From positions 4,464,001-4,528,000 of the forward strand of contig NZ_AP026866.1 in NCBI RefSeq assembly GCF_042849255.1: DNA of 64,000 nt, read 5' to 3'. The notes beneath the pieces are model-generated. The model ran no database searches. It saw only the letters and a program-made list of their open reading frames with translations, and had not been told where the DNA came from. Of the stretch, positions 60,578 to 64,000 are shown one piece after another. A program made the translations under genes and the position numbers. How positions within the stretch are numbered: the stretch's first letter is position 1; each line of letters begins with the position of its first letter. This stretch comes from Oceaniferula spumae (GTDB lineage Bacteria > Verrucomicrobiota > Verrucomicrobiia > Verrucomicrobiales > Akkermansiaceae).

Positions 60578-61996
60578 CTACAAAATAGCCCCAGGCTGGT
60601 AGCTGGCAGCGTCAGGGTGAGCGGATTCCAGCTCACCGACGGCGGCGGCGAAATGATCCACCTGGCTGCGAGCGGTTCCGGTATTTTCCCGTCCTTCTTG
60701 CAGCAGGGCATGCAGTTGCTCGTAGCTCAGCGGAATGCGGTCGTCGCCGGACAGTCGCTCCAGCAGATCGTTCTCGCGGATGCTGCCATCGCGCAGGTCG
60801 TTGACGGTGGCCACGGCGTGCTCCTTGATCACCTTGTGCGCGGTTTCGCGACCGACTCCGGCCTTCACCGCCTCCATCATGATGGTGGTGGTCATCAAGA
60901 AGGGGAGGTAGTGGTTGTTCTCCGCCTCGATGACCGCTGGATAAGCATCCATCTGGCCGAGCACGGTGAGGAAAGTTTCAAACAGTCCATCGAGGGCGAA
61001 AAAGGCATCAGGCAACATCAATCGACGCACCACCGAGCAGGAGACATCGCCCTCGTTCCACTGGTCGCCAGCCAGTCCGCCCGCCATAGTGACATGGCCT
61101 TTGAGGATGACGTGGAAACCGTTGACTCGCTCGCAGGAGCGGGAGTTCATCTTGTGCGGCATTGCGCTGGAGCCGGTCTGGCCTTTGGCAAATCCCTCAC
61201 TGGCTGTCTCGTGACCCGCCATCAGTCGCAGGGTTCTGCACAGTGAGGATGGACCGGAAGCGATGTCCGCGAGAATGGAAACCGTACGCATGTCGAGCGA
61301 ACGCGGGTAAACTTGGCCGACGTTGGTGTAAACCTCTGGAATCCCGAGGTGGGCGCAAACCTTGGCTTCTAACTGCAGAGCCTTGTCGGCATCGCCATCG
61401 AAGAGGGAAAGCTGATCCATCTGCGTTCCGACCGCGCCCTTGAGTCCACGCACCGGATAAGTTTCAATCAAATGGTTGAGCATACTCAGCGCTCCTAACA
61501 GTTCCTCACCGTTCATCGCGATCCGTTTGCCGAAGGTGGTCGGCTGGGCTGCCACGTTGTGGGTGCGTGCGGTGATCATCAAATCGCGCCACTGCTGCGA
61601 GCGCTTTTTCATCTGCGCGAGTGTCGCCACGGTTTTGTCGCGAATGACCAGAAGCGAACGATACACCTGAAGCTGCTCCACATTTTCCGTGAGGTCACGG
61701 GAGGTCATGCCTTTGTGAATGTGCTGATGTCCGGCGAGATCACAGAATTCCTCGATGCGAGCTTTCACATCGTGGCGGGTGATACGCTCGCGCTCCATGA
61801 TCGAGGCGAGATTCACCTGATCCTTGACCTTTTCGTAGGCATCGATCGCCTCCTGCGGAATGTCCAGACCGAGATCCTTCTGAGCCTTCATCACCGCGAT
61901 CCAGAACTCGCGTTCCAGCACGATGCGGCCTTCGGCAGACCAGATGGATGAGATGGCAGGGGAGGCGTAGCGTTCGGCGAGGACGTTGGGTATCAT
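60578..61996 (-). CDS. purB: Adenylosuccinate lyase
   Basis: Cleaves SAICAR and adenylosuccinate, releasing fumarate, in purine synthesis. 472 residues. Superfamily signatures: RISRHDVKARIEEF-like near 75, HKGMTSRDLTENVEQLQ, TARTHNVAAQPTTFGKR, and the catalytic GSSAMPHKMNSRSCERV near 275. Starts MIPNVLAERYASPAISSIWS, typical of this subgroup. Followed by a terminator. Confidence 0.97.
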   Translation of the reverse strand: MIPNVLAERYASPAISSIWSAEGRIVLEREFWIAVMKAQKDLGLDIPQEAIDAYEKVKDQVNLASIMERERITRHDVKARIEEFCDLAGHQHIHKGMTSRDLTENVEQLQVYRSLLVIRDKTVATLAQMKKRSQQWRDLMITARTHNVAAQPTTFGKRIAMNGEELLGALSMLNHLIETYPVRGLKGAVGTQMDQLSLFDGDADKALQLEAKVCAHLGIPEVYTNVGQVYPRSLDMRTVSILADIASGPSSLCRTLRLMAGHETASEGFAKGQTGSSAMPHKMNSRSCERVNGFHVILKGHVTMAGGLAGDQWNEGDVSCSVVRRLMLPDAFFALDGLFETFLTVLGQMDAYPAVIEAENNHYLPFLMTTTIMMEAVKAGVGRETAHKVIKEHAVATVNDLRDGSIRENDLLERLSGDDRIPLSYEQLHALLQEGRENTGTARSQVDHFAAAVGELESAHPDAASYQPGAIL

Positions 61997-62150
61997 GGTT
62001 TATCAGGGGACAGGTGTCAGGAATCGGGTGTCAGGATGACGGGGCGAATCAATACGGAAATGGCGCGGGTGACAAATGGAAAACGACCCGAATGGCGTCG
62101 CCGTGGAATAAGGCTTGATTGAGCCCTTCATCGGAGAGCTAGTATACGGT

Positions 62151-63557
62151 ATGCATTTTTACTCCGTCTCACTCATAGCAGCGTTGCTGATTTCCTGCCT
62201 GCAGGCCGCAGAAAAACCCAACATCGTCATTATTTACACGGATGACCAAGGCTACGGAGACGTGGGCTGCTACGGGGCCAAAGGCTGGAAGACTCCAAAC
62301 ATCGACCAACTCGCTGCGGAGGGTGTAAAATTCACCGATTTTTATGTCTCCCAACCGGTGTGTTCGGCCTCCCGGGCTTCATTGCTCACTGGCTGCTACT
62401 CGAATCGACTCGGTATTCATGGCGCACTTTTCCCAGCAGGCAACAAAGGGCTGGATGCTAAGGAGACGACCATTGCGGAGGTCTGTAAAAAGGCCGGTTA
62501 CGCGACAAGCATGGTGGGGAAATGGCACCTCGGTCATCAGAAAGAGTTCCTGCCGATCCACCACGGTTTCGATGAATACCTCGGTCTGCCGTACTCCAAC
62601 GATATGTGGGCAAAGGGCCCCGTGCTGACCAAGCCTGACTACATTCCTTACCCTTTGCCACTGGTAGATGGCGATAAGAACATCATCTATCTGCAGGATC
62701 AGACCTATCTAACCACTTGGTACACCGAGCGCGCTGTCGACTTCATCCGTCGCTCGAAGGACAAACCCTTTTTCCTCTACCTCGCCCACTCGATGCCGCA
62801 CGTTCCCCTCTATGTTTCACCGAAATACAAAGGCAGCTCGGAGCAGGGCCTTTACGGCGATGTGATGCAGGAAATCGATTGGTCCGTGGGGCAGGTGATG
62901 GACGCACTCAAGAAAAACGGTATCGAGAAAAACACCTGGGTCATCTTCGCATCCGACAACGGCCCGTGGATGATTTACGGGAATTATGGGGGCGGCACGG
63001 GTCCTCTCAGAGGCTCCAAAGGCACCACCATGGAGGGTGGCGTCAGAGTGCCTTGCATCATGCGATGGCCAGAGAAACTGTCCGCTGGCGTGACCAACAA
63101 CCACATGATGATGACCATCGATATTTTGCCTACGATTTGTAAGTTGTTAGACCAACCGTTGCCGGAACTGAAAATCGACGGTAAGAATGTTTGGCCACTA
63201 ATCACGAACGAAGAGGGTGCAAAGAATCCACACGATGCGTATTTCTTCTATTATGGAACGAATGAGCTGGAGGCCATGCGCATGGGCGACTGGAAATTGC
63301 TCTTTCCTCACAAGTGGCGTGATGCACGCGTTCACCCCGGTAAAGACGGTCGCCCAGGTAAATATGTTTGGCTGAAGACTGGACTGGAGCTTTACAACCT
63401 ACGTAAAGACATCGGCGAAAAGAACAATGTCATCGCCGACCATCCGGATGTGGTGAAAAAAATGCAAGCTCTCGCCGCCGCCATGCGCGAGGAGTTAGGC
63501 GACAACCTGACAGGTGCGAAAGGCAAGGGAAATAGAGCACCCGGCATTGCGCGTTAG
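62151..63557 (+). CDS. Exported sulfatase (arylsulfatase A family, type I)
   Basis: Secreted formylglycine-dependent sulfatase that removes sulfate esters, often from marine polysaccharides. 468 residues from ATG 62151. Signal peptide about residues 1-19, ending Leu-Gln-Ala. Metal-binding residues appear in VIIYTDDQGYGDVGC. The modification motif is Cys71-Ser-Ala-Ser-Arg75 in PVCSASRASLLTG, with Cys71 the formylglycine precursor. Later family phrases are GKWHLGH, FIRRSKDKPFFLYLAHSMPH-like and VIFASDNGP. Substrate not identifiable. The upstream frame start at 62115 is less likely because it hides the signal peptide. Confidence 0.93.
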   Translation: MHFYSVSLIAALLISCLQAAEKPNIVIIYTDDQGYGDVGCYGAKGWKTPNIDQLAAEGVKFTDFYVSQPVCSASRASLLTGCYSNRLGIHGALFPAGNKGLDAKETTIAEVCKKAGYATSMVGKWHLGHQKEFLPIHHGFDEYLGLPYSNDMWAKGPVLTKPDYIPYPLPLVDGDKNIIYLQDQTYLTTWYTERAVDFIRRSKDKPFFLYLAHSMPHVPLYVSPKYKGSSEQGLYGDVMQEIDWSVGQVMDALKKNGIEKNTWVIFASDNGPWMIYGNYGGGTGPLRGSKGTTMEGGVRVPCIMRWPEKLSAGVTNNHMMMTIDILPTICKLLDQPLPELKIDGKNVWPLITNEEGAKNPHDAYFFYYGTNELEAMRMGDWKLLFPHKWRDARVHPGKDGRPGKYVWLKTGLELYNLRKDIGEKNNVIADHPDVVKKMQALAAAMREELGDNLTGAKGKGNRAPGIAR

Positions 63558-63635
63558 AGTCTGGCATCAGTTTCATCAATCATTTCATCGAGATAATACA
63601 TTGTTCGTATCTCTCTCGTGATGTTAGCCTGAACC

Positions 63636-64000
63636 ATGAATATAGGTATCCGTCTACTCTTGGTGATCGTTAGTGCGGGGCTGGGTATCCTGGTGTTTCC
63701 TCCGTATGGTATGGCCGCCTTTGCCGTGATTGCTTGGGTGCCGCTCTTGTTTGCCTTACGAGATGCCAAACCGTCGCAAGCGATGTATTTGGGTTTGCTC
63801 CATGGGGGTATTTTTTACGGGGTGACGATGTCGTGGTTACGCGATGTGTTTGCTTCTGCTCCACACATGGTTGTGCCGCTTGTCATGATCATGGCCTTAT
63901 TCACGGCCTTTTTTAATCGGGGCTATGTCATCGCGCAGAAACGTTACGGAGCCGGATGGGCCTCGGCACTTTTTGCCTCTTGCTGGTGGCTGACAATGGA
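63636..64000 (+). CDS. lnt: Apolipoprotein N-acyltransferase, 5' part
   Basis: The window ends inside this gene; about 121 codons are present. The product starts MNIGIRLLLVIVSAGLGILVF and continues FPPYGMAAFAVIAWVPLLFAL, then LHGGIFYGVTMSWL, the N-terminal membrane part of Lnt, which adds the third acyl chain to lipoproteins. The catalytic nitrilase domain lies beyond the window, so the name rests on the membrane segment pattern and these phrases. Confidence 0.8.
   Translation, partial: MNIGIRLLLVIVSAGLGILVFPPYGMAAFAVIAWVPLLFALRDAKPSQAMYLGLLHGGIFYGVTMSWLRDVFASAPHMVVPLVMIMALFTAFFNRGYVIAQKRYGAGWASALFASCWWLTM

Noticed and set aside
1..64000. CRISPR array, rRNA operon, integrase or transposase gene
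   Set aside because: No regularly spaced repeats beyond the 10-base units at 14.0 kb, no rRNA-like sequence and no recombinase motif were seen on either strand.

Overview
The window looks like chromosomal DNA of a Verrucomicrobiota bacterium, probably a marine or aquatic member of the Verrucomicrobiales. This is inferred from gene content, not from a search. The main pointers are a Pirellula/Verrucomicrobium-type heme-binding cytochrome (55160-57625), a PEP-CTERM tail ending in Arg-Arg-Arg-Lys (57700-57885), a secreted sulfatase, a GH130 phosphorylase and a cbb3 oxidase whose CcoN and CcoO are fused. Apart from one AT-rich segment the coding sequence is moderately GC-rich. Most genes lie on the minus strand.

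Layout. 1-9.1 kb: two copies of a ferredoxin-tdh pair flank a TonB receptor and an RND efflux operon; the left tdh copy is a decayed fragment. 9.1-14 kb: an exported alpha/beta hydrolase, GH130, a secreted hypothetical protein, gatB and a small cytochrome c. 14-18 kb: a repeat element, then an operon of an NsrR-like Rrf2 regulator, a CcoI/CopA-type copper ATPase and a PocR-AraC regulator. 18.8-22.4 kb: an AT-rich segment with a large HD + GHKL ATPase gene, small uncertain ORFs, a tRNA 3'-half-like sequence and a three-half-site palindrome; it looks acquired. 22.4-28.3 kb: the cbb3 oxidase operon in the order ccoS-ccoNO-ccoQ-ccoP-ccoG-small membrane protein-TauE/SafE-like protein. 28.3-45.2 kb: housekeeping and envelope genes (cvpA-like, aroC, ispH, a RecB/AddA-type helicase-nuclease, a protease/pseudoprotease pair, a heptosyltransferase-like enzyme, metG, a PpiD-like foldase). 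46-64 kb: purD, an exported nickel superoxide dismutase, argH, a Gre-like factor, rpsT, an L,D-transpeptidase, a family 2 glycosyltransferase, a double-thioredoxin protein opposite a large cytochrome, a PEP-CTERM gene broken by a stop codon, an exported ClpP-like protease, purB, a sulfatase and the start of lnt.

How the parts fit. The cbb3 oxidase genes, the copper ATPase and the NsrR-like regulator form one respiratory and copper-supply theme, now split by the AT-rich segment. The exported NiSOD, thioredoxin protein and cytochromes suit an aerobic or microaerobic periplasm. The sulfatase, GH130 enzyme and TonB receptor suit a polysaccharide or glycan scavenger.

The observations I rate highest are: the HD-GHKL gene with a 7-G run just before its stop, where a one-base slip adds a plausible 24-residue tail; a short sequence, TGTTAG/CTAACA, that recurs about 80 times by eye count in both orientations; the PEP-CTERM gene with its sorting signal intact in frame beyond a TAA; the NiSOD whose nickel hook would be exposed by a Sec signal peptidase cut; and a tandem pair of HtrA-like proteins, one with all catalytic residues and one with none.
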